In this document: positions 27,599 to 34,722 of the stretch, piece by piece
Layout of the letters: each line of letters opens with the position of its first letter
How positions within the stretch are numbered: the stretch's first letter is position 1
Source: Candidatus Poribacteria bacterium
GTDB taxonomy: Bacteria; Poribacteria; WGA-4E; WGA-3G
Assembly: GCA_026706025.1 (NCBI GenBank)
Contig: JAPOZO010000072.1
Span: forward strand, 124,001-188,000
Reading direction: 5' to 3'
Length of the DNA stretch: 64,000 bases
Notes under the pieces: model-generated
Database searches by the model: none
Told to the model about the DNA's origin: nothing
The model's input: the letters and a program-made list of their open reading frames with translations, nothing else
Made by a program: the position numbers and the translations under genes

Positions 27599-28328
27599 GC
27601 ACCCTATTTTTAGTGTGCTTTGACCCATTTTCGCCACAGATACGCTGTTTGTAGTCGTTCCTAAATAAACCAAGGCTTCTTGTTTTTTATCGCCCTACTT
27701 GGGAGAAACACCCAAACAAAAACACCTACATTTATACCGAGTTTTTATTTTCCAACTCACGTTACGCTAAATCTCCGCGCAGTAAGAGCCCTCTCCTCCC
27801 AAAATGAACAGTAGATCTTAAACTGAATACTTCTGTTTGTCTCTTCCTAATACTGCACACCACTCCGTTTATCTCATAAAATTATGCAAAATTTACAGAT
27901 TTAGATAGGCATAATTTGCCGAGTGCTCAGGATTTGCATAGTCATATTTTGCTGAAATCCGCTAATGGCATAGATTCCGCCTATTGGCATGATAATTGCA
28001 AATTTAGCAAATTAATTCCATAGGAGATTGCCTCGCTTAAGCTGATTTAGGAGGCTTGAACACAGAAAACCAACAGTTTACGGCACAAAACTCCGTGAAC
28101 AATGAACCACCTCATGCAACTCACATCAAAACCGTTTTTGAATAAAAATGATTTATGGAGTCCTCGCTTGGAATCCTAATAAATCTTGAGGTAGAGAAAG
28201 AAAAAAATAATTGGTAAATATAGACAACCTACGCCTTCTATTTTTTCCGCAATGGCGGCCCTGGTTGATGATGTGAACTGTTGGCAACATCACACTATAA
28301 CTCATTTTTAAGAAGAGGTAAAAAAAAA
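27599..28328. other. Intergenic region with sigma-54 promoter and about 320-base leader
   Basis: Apart from the promoter described separately, I see no convincing gene. The stretch after the promoter (28012-28328) would be the 5' leader of the nuclease-like gene; a 29-codon frame from TTG 28056 exists but is too close to its GGAGG to be convincing. Confidence 0.4.
27884..27999 (+). promoter_or_regulatory. Predicted sigma-54 promoter with 58-bp upstream element (copy A)
   Basis: The core TTGGCATGATAATTGC has GG at 27986-27987 and GC at 27998-27999; the T in GGCAT departs from the consensus C. Upstream, 27884-27941 aligns without gaps to 28690-28747 with 42 of 58 positions identical. It includes shared blocks ATTTGCC and CAGGATTT, 44 bases before GG. 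This is the usual location of activator binding sites. Confidence 0.65.
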
Positions 28329-28613
28329 ATGAACGAATACTCGGCGTATGTAACAACCGTAATTGACGGTGACACCTTTAAAACCTCCAACCAAACAATC
28401 CGTATGGCGAACATAAATGCCCCCGAAAGCGGCACCTTGGCGGCACAAAGATCTACAGCGTATTTGAGATGGCTCATAGACGGAAAACAGGTTAGGATCA
28501 AATCAGTGGCTACCGATTTTTATCGGCGCGTAGTCGCACATGTCTGGCGAGAATCCGACGATCTGTACATCAATAAAGAGATGTTTGACAGGGGTTATGT
28601 TAATCTGATGTAA
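28329..28613 (+). CDS. Short thermonuclease-like (SNase) protein
   Basis: From ATG 28329 (AGAGG upstream) the protein has 94 residues. It shows the staphylococcal nuclease pattern: VIDGDTF (calcium-site Asp), IRMANINAPES (Arg and Glu present, but Asn where the family usually has Asp), and FYRRVVAHVW (the second catalytic Arg). It is much shorter than typical family members of about 140 residues or more and has no signal peptide. It may be a minimal or degenerate SNase domain; activity is uncertain because of the Asp-to-Asn change. It lies downstream of predicted sigma-54 promoter A. Confidence 0.65.
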   Translation: MNEYSAYVTTVIDGDTFKTSNQTIRMANINAPESGTLAAQRSTAYLRWLIDGKQVRIKSVATDFYRRVVAHVWRESDDLYINKEMFDRGYVNLM

Positions 28614-28689
28614 CTCATAGTCTTGCCTATGTTGAATTGTTATTGAGGTATTTGGAATGTTGTGTGCTAAGTCTATGTGTTTTGAGATT

Positions 28690-28803
28690 ATGCAGAATAT
28701 GCAGAGCGATATGTGCAGGATTTGCCAAGTATGCAGGATTTACATAGATGTGTTTTCCGGCATCCCTATCGGTATGGGTTTTTCCAATTGGCACGATAAT
28801 TGC
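28690..28803 (+). promoter_or_regulatory. Predicted sigma-54 promoter with 58-bp upstream element (copy B)
   Basis: The core TTGGCACGATAATTGCT matches the consensus, with GG at 28790-28791 and GC at 28802-28803. The upstream element at 28690-28747 contains several TATGCAG/TGTGCAGG units and aligns with copy A. It faces the operon that begins at 29204. The short frame crossing this region (28657-28956) is probably not a gene. Confidence 0.72.
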
Positions 28804-28815
28804 TCCGATACCTGT

Positions 28816-29203
28816 GTGCGTGTTTTGAATATATGGGGTAAGAAAACTCAAAACGCGATGACGAGGTTCTGTTATCTGTTCATCTCCATCCACCGAGCAC
28901 TATGCTGCGTCCAGTCAACCGACACCAATATGTACTATACGTCGGCACACCTATAAAACATAACGGACATAATGTAGGAATACTGGTAGTTCGCGGGAAG
29001 GTTAGCACGGATAACGGAAGTCCGCCCCCCTTAGCCTCCACGGTTTCACTGCGAAGGAAACTCACTAAGGGCAGCCCTATCTAATGTGTCTACAACTGAT
29101 TATCTCGAGAAAACATCAAAACTAAACTTAATTTTCCGCTTAGGTGAGGTGGTAAACTTCCAGTTTCACCAGAGTGGATACAACAAAAAGGAATAGAACA
29201 ACC
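28816..29203 (+). other. Long leader of the oligosaccharyltransferase operon
   Basis: If transcription starts near 28815, about 390 bases precede the first gene. The leader opens with an inverted pair (GCGTGTTTTGA near 28820, TCAAAACGCG near 28850) and has G/C-rich blocks near 29010-29080. I recognise no known riboswitch or coding gene. Confidence 0.35.
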
Positions 29204-29461
29204 ATGAAAAAATTTTGGATGAACAGCCTCCCACTTCTGGCAGTACTCTTTGTTCTCACTATCGGTTTCACCATGTTCAACAACTTGGATGCGTCTCCAT
29301 CTGATACGAACGATCCTTGTGCGGATTTGCGGGAAATCTGTCGTCAAGAAGCGGATTATGCTACTGCCACATGCGAAAAATATGGCAGCGACTCCAATTG
29401 GTGTAAAGATGCAAGAAAAGACGCAACCAAAGCTTGTAACGCCGCTATGACTGGCTGTTAG
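29204..29461 (+). CDS. Small secreted six-cysteine protein
   Basis: The 85-residue product has a signal peptide (SLPLLAVLFVLTIGFTMF) and a mature part of about 50 residues with six cysteines (C-x6-C-x10-C-x9-C-x9-C-x6-C), suggesting three disulphides. AAAAGGA precedes ATG 29204. It is the first gene after predicted sigma-54 promoter B and precedes two membrane-anchored proteins and an STT3-like enzyme. I do not recognise the family. The mature sequence has no N-x-S/T sequon. Confidence 0.65.
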   Translation: MKKFWMNSLPLLAVLFVLTIGFTMFNNLDASPSDTNDPCADLREICRQEADYATATCEKYGSDSNWCKDARKDATKACNAAMTGC

Positions 29462-29484
29462 TCTTTTTGTATTTAACCTACATT

Positions 29485-29513
29485 CAGTGTTGCTCTGGAC
29501 AGGAGCAACACTG
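29485..29513 (+). terminator. Perfect 11-bp hairpin between operon genes
   Basis: CAGTGTTGCTC (29485-29495) pairs fully with GAGCAACACTG (29503-29513) around a seven-base loop. No U-tract follows, so it is more likely an RNA-stability or attenuation element setting expression between the small cysteine-rich gene and the next gene than a full terminator. Confidence 0.55.
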
Positions 29514-29533
29514 GATATATAGGAGTTTAGACA

Positions 29534-30601
29534 ATGAAAATAAGACCTTTTTATAGTATTAGCATTCTCGCCATCGTTCTCGGACTCTGTGCGATCGGAT
29601 GGCTGGTGTTTCAACCGAAACAGATGGAGCCAGTTGTCACATACAGATCCGTCACACCTGAATCACGCACTGCGGATACCCCACAGTCTGCGGAGGAGAG
29701 ATATGAAGCAAACCTAAAAGAGAGGGCAGGGCGTGATATAGAATACATGCTTGAGAGCAGGACTGATGATCCCGATATGCAGCAAGCACTGAAAAAAGCC
29801 ATGCAATCGCCTGAATATCTGGCATATAAGCGAAAACAGGATGCAATCTTTCCTGGGTTTAACCTTGTGCTTTGGTGGGACTTCCTTGAATCGCAAGGTA
29901 TTAAATCTTCCGCTCGGGAACTACAGGAAAAAAACTTCCGCGAATATTTTCCTACCGGCGATTATGCCGATTATGAACCGATCATGCGAAAAAAACTCGC
30001 CGAACTCTTCTTGGAGTTGGACCTCCTCGTAGATGGCACAGATAAGCAAACCGTACGCGAGTATACGCTTGCTGTTCTAAATGAGTTTAGAAGTGATTGG
30101 AGTCATAAGATTTGGATGCGTGGATACTTCAATGGATATGACGGTGATGTCGCTTGGGCGGACAATATCCGGCAGAACGCTGCCAACATCCTCACGGAAT
30201 TAACGCCAGCAGATATTAAGACATCACCATTACTGACCGAATCTGTCTCCACGCAAAACACAACACACATCGTGGAAGCAGTTAGTGATACCGTAACATT
30301 CCCTAACATAGATGCTGAAGCGTTACCGGTACTTAAGGACTCAGCGCAGGGGCCACAAACTATCCAGCGAACTGAGTCGGTACTCATAAAACAACACCTC
30401 CCGGATACCGCCGGATTCCCAATCGAGACTCAGTTTCAAGATACACTACGTGATCACTTTTCACTCGAACGTTTAAACCGTGCGCTGGAGACATTAAACC
30501 GATATGGCTCCAAAGATGGACTTCATCGGCTTAAAGAATCTGATCCCGAAGTCGCTGCACGCCTTGAACGCTTCATTCAACCCGACAAGGAGCGTGATTA
30601 A
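29534..30601 (+). CDS. Membrane-anchored protein of unknown function
   Basis: The 355-residue protein has an N-terminal anchor (FYSISILAIVLGLCAIGWLVF) and a mostly helical, charged exported domain, ending in a helix-rich segment (LERLNRALETLNRYG). One N-x-T sequon (STQNTTHI) is present near the middle of a Thr/Ser-rich linker. I recognise no family. It is followed two bases later by the 101-residue gene, so the two are probably co-translated within the STT3 operon. Confidence 0.65.
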   Translation: MKIRPFYSISILAIVLGLCAIGWLVFQPKQMEPVVTYRSVTPESRTADTPQSAEERYEANLKERAGRDIEYMLESRTDDPDMQQALKKAMQSPEYLAYKRKQDAIFPGFNLVLWWDFLESQGIKSSARELQEKNFREYFPTGDYADYEPIMRKKLAELFLELDLLVDGTDKQTVREYTLAVLNEFRSDWSHKIWMRGYFNGYDGDVAWADNIRQNAANILTELTPADIKTSPLLTESVSTQNTTHIVEAVSDTVTFPNIDAEALPVLKDSAQGPQTIQRTESVLIKQHLPDTAGFPIETQFQDTLRDHFSLERLNRALETLNRYGSKDGLHRLKESDPEVAARLERFIQPDKERD

Positions 30602-30603
30602 TC

Positions 30604-30909
30604 ATGAAAGATACGCATATCTTCTACGGGGTCTGCCTTATCGCTGCCCTTGCAATCGCTGCGGTCGGCATCGGATACGCTACCGATATACTCCCACTGC
30701 ATAAGCAGAACACCATCACCACAGTAACATCCGACACAACAAATACCCTGCAACCGGACATAGCACCGACGCGGGCATCCGAAAGTATAGCGGCATCGAA
30801 AGAGAAGAACTGTGGATGCTGCGCGGAACGCAGGGCGAAGTATCAAGAGATGATCAAAAAACGTCGTGAACGCCGTAAGGCTGCAGCACAGCAAATGGCA
30901 CCTGAATAA
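30604..30909 (+). CDS. Small membrane-anchored protein with CGCC motif
   Basis: The 101-residue protein has a signal anchor (IFYGVCLIAALAIAAVGIGYA), a Thr/Ser-rich stretch, the cysteine cluster NCGCCAERR and a very basic C-terminal helix (MIKKRRERRKAAAQQ). The family is unknown. AAGGAG lies at the end of the previous gene. The cluster could bind a metal or form a disulphide; this is inferred. Confidence 0.6.
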   Translation: MKDTHIFYGVCLIAALAIAAVGIGYATDILPLHKQNTITTVTSDTTNTLQPDIAPTRASESIAASKEKNCGCCAERRAKYQEMIKKRRERRKAAAQQMAPE

Positions 30910-30941
30910 CGAAAACGCTAAACTTTTCACAAGAGAACCCT

Positions 30942-32939
30942 ATGGAGATACGAACACTCGGCACTGTTGCCCTCCTTATCATCGTTCTGTTTGGTTCTTT
31001 TTTAATCCGTATTCAAAGTTCAACGAATATCCCCGCTGGACAGCTAACGGACCCTGACGGCTATTTTTATCATTGGCAGGCACAACTCATCTCAGAAAAC
31101 GGGCAGCTTCCGGCACGTGATATGCGGCGCTGGTTACCCCTCGGTAGAGACTTAGGACAGACCCTAAATCTCTATCCATACATCCTCGCCTATACCCACA
31201 AAGCACTCTCGCGAGTGTTTCCTAATATCTCGCTTTATCAGGTCGTCTTCTATATGCCCGTTCTCTGTTTTTGTATTGGACTCGGCGCGCTCTATCTTTT
31301 TCTCGCGCACACTTTTGACCTACGCGCTGCCGGTATCGTCGGGATATTTTTAGTAACCCTCCCTGCCTGTATTGAACGCAGCTGCGCCGGTGTTGGAGAT
31401 AGAGACAGTTGGTGCCTTATGCTCGGTCTACTTGCTGTTATAACCTATCTCACATCCTTGAGGGTAGAACGTCCCGCTTCACGCATGCGATGGACACTCG
31501 CAAATGGCTTCATCCTATTTCTCGGGGGTATCAGCTGGGAAGGCTTCGGCGTTTTCCTGAGTATTATCCTCTGTGTTGAGATATGGCGATTTATCACATC
31601 AGAAACAGAGACAGATCTACGGTATTATCTAATATGGGTCTGTACCTTCGTCCCGACGCTTTATCTCGCGTCTCCTGCTTATCGCAGCGGAGACGGTTTC
31701 GCAAAACATCTCTTCGCATTTATGCTGATGCCGCCACTCGCACTTTTAGGCATTCGTGTGCTCCGATACATCCTGATAACAAAGACACCTTGGGCAGAGA
31801 AACTCAAACCGCACAGTCGAAGCGTCGCACTCGGTCTAACGCTCGCCAGCATTGTACTCGCGCTCGGATATGTGTTGATACAACGCGGCACTTTTGGCAG
31901 CACCACCGTCCCGATGAGCCAAAATGAATTGATGCAAACGGTAGCAGAACTTAAGAACCCTTTTCTTGAATATTGGATGTTCCGCTACGGCAGCATTTTT
32001 GTTTTGGGGTACTGCGGTATCGTCATGGCAGTCATCCGTTTTTGGAAAACACGCGGTGTGCTATTGGCTGTACCACTAACATTGTTCACAATCACCACCT
32101 TTTATCGCAGCCGACTTGACAGTTTATGGGGCGCAGCTACAGGTAATCTGCTTTTTAGTGCCGCAGTTGTTGCCTGCATCATCGGATTTGTTGTGCTGGC
32201 ATGGCGACGGCAGCGTACACCTGAAAACGAATTTGCTTATATTGCTTTCGTGCTGTGGTTTCTTTTCTGGTCCGCACTCACCCGTGACGCGAAACGTTAC
32301 GACTTTTTTATTGGGATGTCTGTCGCTTTTTTCGCCTCAGACCTCATCGGTTTCCTCGCTGATTTCTACGGCAATCAGCTCAAAAAACGCGTCCCACAAC
32401 GCCTCCTAAAGACCACCATTACCACTGTTATGCTTGGCATCATACTTTTCTGGACGCCTGCTGGTGGACACGCAACTCGCACGCTGCTCGCTGCGACCTA
32501 TTTCCGACAGGCGATCCCCGGAAATAGCCCAGAAGCACAAACCTTTGATTGGATAAAAAGTAATCTTCCAGACACCGCTGTCGTCGCTGCAAATTGGAGT
32601 TTCGGTAGTCTACTCAATGTCTTGTCCAATGTCAAAACCATCGTTGACCAAGATCATTACATACAATACTGGATACACCTCTATAACCAGCATGTCTACT
32701 TTGCTGAATCCGAACGCGAGGTTTTAGAGTTCTTGAAAACACATAACGTCACGCATATTATGCTAACGACAGAAAGAGAACCATCTAATACATTTCTGCA
32801 CGGGCAGTTAAGCAACGCGTTTGTTCCGGTCTATCCGATAGAAAATTTCGCATCGGCAGAGGTTAAGGTATGGAAGATTCACTACACCTCTGACATCCAG
32901 TCGCATCCGAAATATGTTGCCACAACGCCGGAAAAATGA
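30942..32939 (+). CDS. STT3/AglB-like oligosaccharyltransferase
   Basis: The 665-residue polytopic protein has the hallmarks of the STT3/AglB/PglB family. The first external loop has an acidic motif near residues 37-45 (TDPDGYFYHWQAQ), and a second acidic motif lies near 151-156 (GVGDRDSW). About a dozen membrane helices follow, then a C-terminal soluble domain with NWSFGSLLN, positioned like the WWDYG motif but altered. These enzymes transfer a lipid-linked glycan to Asn in N-x-S/T sequons outside the membrane. No glycan assembly genes are adjacent. Because WWDYG is changed, an alternative is a related GT-C glycosyltransferase with a different acceptor. It is the last gene of the sigma-54-type operon. 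Confidence 0.72.
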   Translation: MEIRTLGTVALLIIVLFGSFLIRIQSSTNIPAGQLTDPDGYFYHWQAQLISENGQLPARDMRRWLPLGRDLGQTLNLYPYILAYTHKALSRVFPNISLYQVVFYMPVLCFCIGLGALYLFLAHTFDLRAAGIVGIFLVTLPACIERSCAGVGDRDSWCLMLGLLAVITYLTSLRVERPASRMRWTLANGFILFLGGISWEGFGVFLSIILCVEIWRFITSETETDLRYYLIWVCTFVPTLYLASPAYRSGDGFAKHLFAFMLMPPLALLGIRVLRYILITKTPWAEKLKPHSRSVALGLTLASIVLALGYVLIQRGTFGSTTVPMSQNELMQTVAELKNPFLEYWMFRYGSIFVLGYCGIVMAVIRFWKTRGVLLAVPLTLFTITTFYRSRLDSLWGAATGNLLFSAAVVACIIGFVVLAWRRQRTPENEFAYIAFVLWFLFWSALTRDAKRYDFFIGMSVAFFASDLIGFLADFYGNQLKKRVPQRLLKTTITTVMLGIILFWTPAGGHATRTLLAATYFRQAIPGNSPEAQTFDWIKSNLPDTAVVAANWSFGSLLNVLSNVKTIVDQDHYIQYWIHLYNQHVYFAESEREVLEFLKTHNVTHIMLTTEREPSNTFLHGQLSNAFVPVYPIENFASAEVKVWKIHYTSDIQSHPKYVATTPEK

Positions 32940-33054
32940 ACGAACATGATAAACGAGAGTCGATACAATTTCTGGGAGGTCCGCCTGAAAAATTCACAAA
33001 AACACCTGCCAAAACCCGAAATTTTCAGATTTTTTGTTGAATTTTGTATTTTAT

Positions 33055-33083
33055 GCAACCTTCCGTCCTGACATACGCGTTAT
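33055..33083 (+). promoter_or_regulatory. ECF-type promoter-like block, copy 2 (sigma-54 activator)
   Basis: GCAAC at 33055-33059, an 18-base spacer and CGTTAT at 33078, followed by AATATGAAGCC as in the sigma-gene copies. The gap from 32940 to 33243 holds no gene. Confidence 0.6.
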
Positions 33084-33243
33084 AGTAATATGAAGCCTCT
33101 ATTTTTATTTTATGAAAAATAGCCCATTAGTGATTAAATGCGATTGATTTTTCGTGGCGATTTCTAATGAGCCAGCGCGGCCACCACAAACACGATAGCA
33201 AGCTAACAGTACCTCCAAACAACTGAAGGAGAGAGTGAAAGTG

Positions 33244-34548
33244 ATGATTCACAGAACAAGAAATGGCAAACCCCGTAATAAAGCGAACGTTTTTATTCTG
33301 GGTGATGTGTCTAATGACACCGTGAGAAATTTGGAACACCTCCTTGAAAAAGACGGTTACGATCCTGCTATTGTGGCAAAGGACAGAGCTGCACAACTCG
33401 CTAATGTTGAGTCCGAGGCAGTCCTATTGGTTTCTGAGAACGGAAATGGTCACCCGATACCACAGCGGATAGAAGATACACGCGAGATTAAAAAAGCAGG
33501 AACTGTGCAATTTAAAACGTCTCGGAAGCTTTCAAGGAGTGAATTACAAGGAAATTACGCCGGTATTATTGGGAGAAGTCCACGAGTTATTGAAATTCTC
33601 AGACAAATTGATAAGGTTGCAAACACAGCAGCAAAAGTGCTTATTTGTGGTGAGACAGGGACAGGCAAAGAGTTGATAGCACAAGCCTTACACCAAAATA
33701 GTGACCGTTCAACGAACGAAATGATTTCTCTCAATTGTGCAGCCATTCCAGGGCCACTTCTGGAAAGTGAACTTTTTGGACATGAAAGAGGGTCGTTTAC
33801 TGGTGCGAGAACACAACACATCGGCAAATTTGAAAGAGCACACAACAACACGCTATTCCTTGATGAAATCGGCGATATGCCGCTATCTCTGCAAGTCAAA
33901 CTATTACGGGCAGTTGAGACGGGCAAGATTGAACGTCTCGGTGGCACAAAGCCAATTCCAGTGGACATCCGAATTGTAGCGGCTACACATTGTAACCTCG
34001 CACACGCAGTTGAAAATGGCACCTTTCGCAAGGACCTCTATTACCGATTAAATGCTGTTTCTATTTCTATACCCCCATTACGTGAACGGCAGGAAGATAT
34101 CCAGGTCTTGGCAGAACACTTTATCGAGAAACATGGTAGAAGCTACGCGCGCGCCGTGCGTAAAATACTCCCCGAAACACTTACATGTCTCCAAAACTAT
34201 CCATGGCCCGGCAATGTGCGAGAGTTGGAAAACGTCCTAATCCACGCGCTCCTTTTTGCTGAAGGCAATGGCATCTTACCGACGGACCTTCCCGAAGAAA
34301 TTCTTGCATTCCAAAAGCCGCGTGTCAGCGTGCCAGAAGAAATTCACGTGCCCGAAAACCAATACGCAGTGACTGTTCCGCTTGGGGCGAGCCTTAAAGC
34401 CGTGGAAGAAGCCTTTATTCGCGATACTTTAGCATGGCAGGGCGGCAATCGAACGAAAACCGCGGAGATATTGGGTATAAGCATTCGGACCTTGCAAAAT
34501 AGATTGAAAGACTATGAAATATCAGAAAATGGCACCTCTCCGGCATAG
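33244..34548 (+). CDS. Sigma-54-dependent transcriptional activator with degenerate receiver domain
   Basis: The roughly 434-residue protein has three parts. The N-terminal 90 residues have a receiver-like shape (NVFILGDVSNDTVRNLEHLL), but the usual phospho-acceptor Asp is not recognisable (VLLVSENGNG). The AAA+ domain has Walker A GETGTGKE, the sigma-54 contact loop GSFTGA (a GAFTGA variant) and Walker B TLFLDEIGDM. The C-terminal helix-turn-helix is Fis-type (NRTKTAEILGISIRTLQNRL). It should bind upstream sites and open sigma-54 promoters such as those at 21247, 24555, 27985 and 28789. Starts at GTG 33235, GTG 33241 and ATG 33244 are possible; GGAG lies at 33228-33231. Confidence 0.88.
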   Translation: MIHRTRNGKPRNKANVFILGDVSNDTVRNLEHLLEKDGYDPAIVAKDRAAQLANVESEAVLLVSENGNGHPIPQRIEDTREIKKAGTVQFKTSRKLSRSELQGNYAGIIGRSPRVIEILRQIDKVANTAAKVLICGETGTGKELIAQALHQNSDRSTNEMISLNCAAIPGPLLESELFGHERGSFTGARTQHIGKFERAHNNTLFLDEIGDMPLSLQVKLLRAVETGKIERLGGTKPIPVDIRIVAATHCNLAHAVENGTFRKDLYYRLNAVSISIPPLRERQEDIQVLAEHFIEKHGRSYARAVRKILPETLTCLQNYPWPGNVRELENVLIHALLFAEGNGILPTDLPEEILAFQKPRVSVPEEIHVPENQYAVTVPLGASLKAVEEAFIRDTLAWQGGNRTKTAEILGISIRTLQNRLKDYEISENGTSPA

Positions 34549-34645
34549 GACAAATTTTCTGTCTTGCCCTTTTCTGTCCTGTTCGTCTTTCGCTAACTCA
34601 ATTTCTCGTCTCTCCTACCCTATTAAATCCTAAACCCTCCGCAAA

Positions 34646-34684
34646 TTGCATTTTATGCAACATTTCGACCCCTCTACGCGTCTA
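34646..34684 (+). promoter_or_regulatory. ECF-type promoter-like block, copy 3, with palindrome
   Basis: The palindrome TTGCATTTTATGCAA (34646-34660) overlaps GCAAC (34657-34661). CGTCTA follows at 34679 after 17 bases. An overlapping TATAAT at 34683 could instead serve a housekeeping sigma factor. Confidence 0.6.
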
Positions 34685-34722
34685 TAATATCATGAAACCC
34701 CTATTTTTTTACAGGAGACATG

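Noticed and set aside
28657-28956. 99-codon frame
   Set aside because: It runs through the predicted sigma-54 promoter and upstream element and has no family features or ribosome-binding site.
28980-29090. Known structured RNA such as RNase P or tmRNA in the leader
   Set aside because: Short blocks resemble structured RNA but no conserved signature of a known class could be matched.
34523-34541. TGGCACCTCTCCGGCA has GG-N10-GC spacing like a sigma-54 promoter
   Set aside because: The -12 part reads CGGC rather than TTGC and the sequence lies in the coding end of the activator gene.
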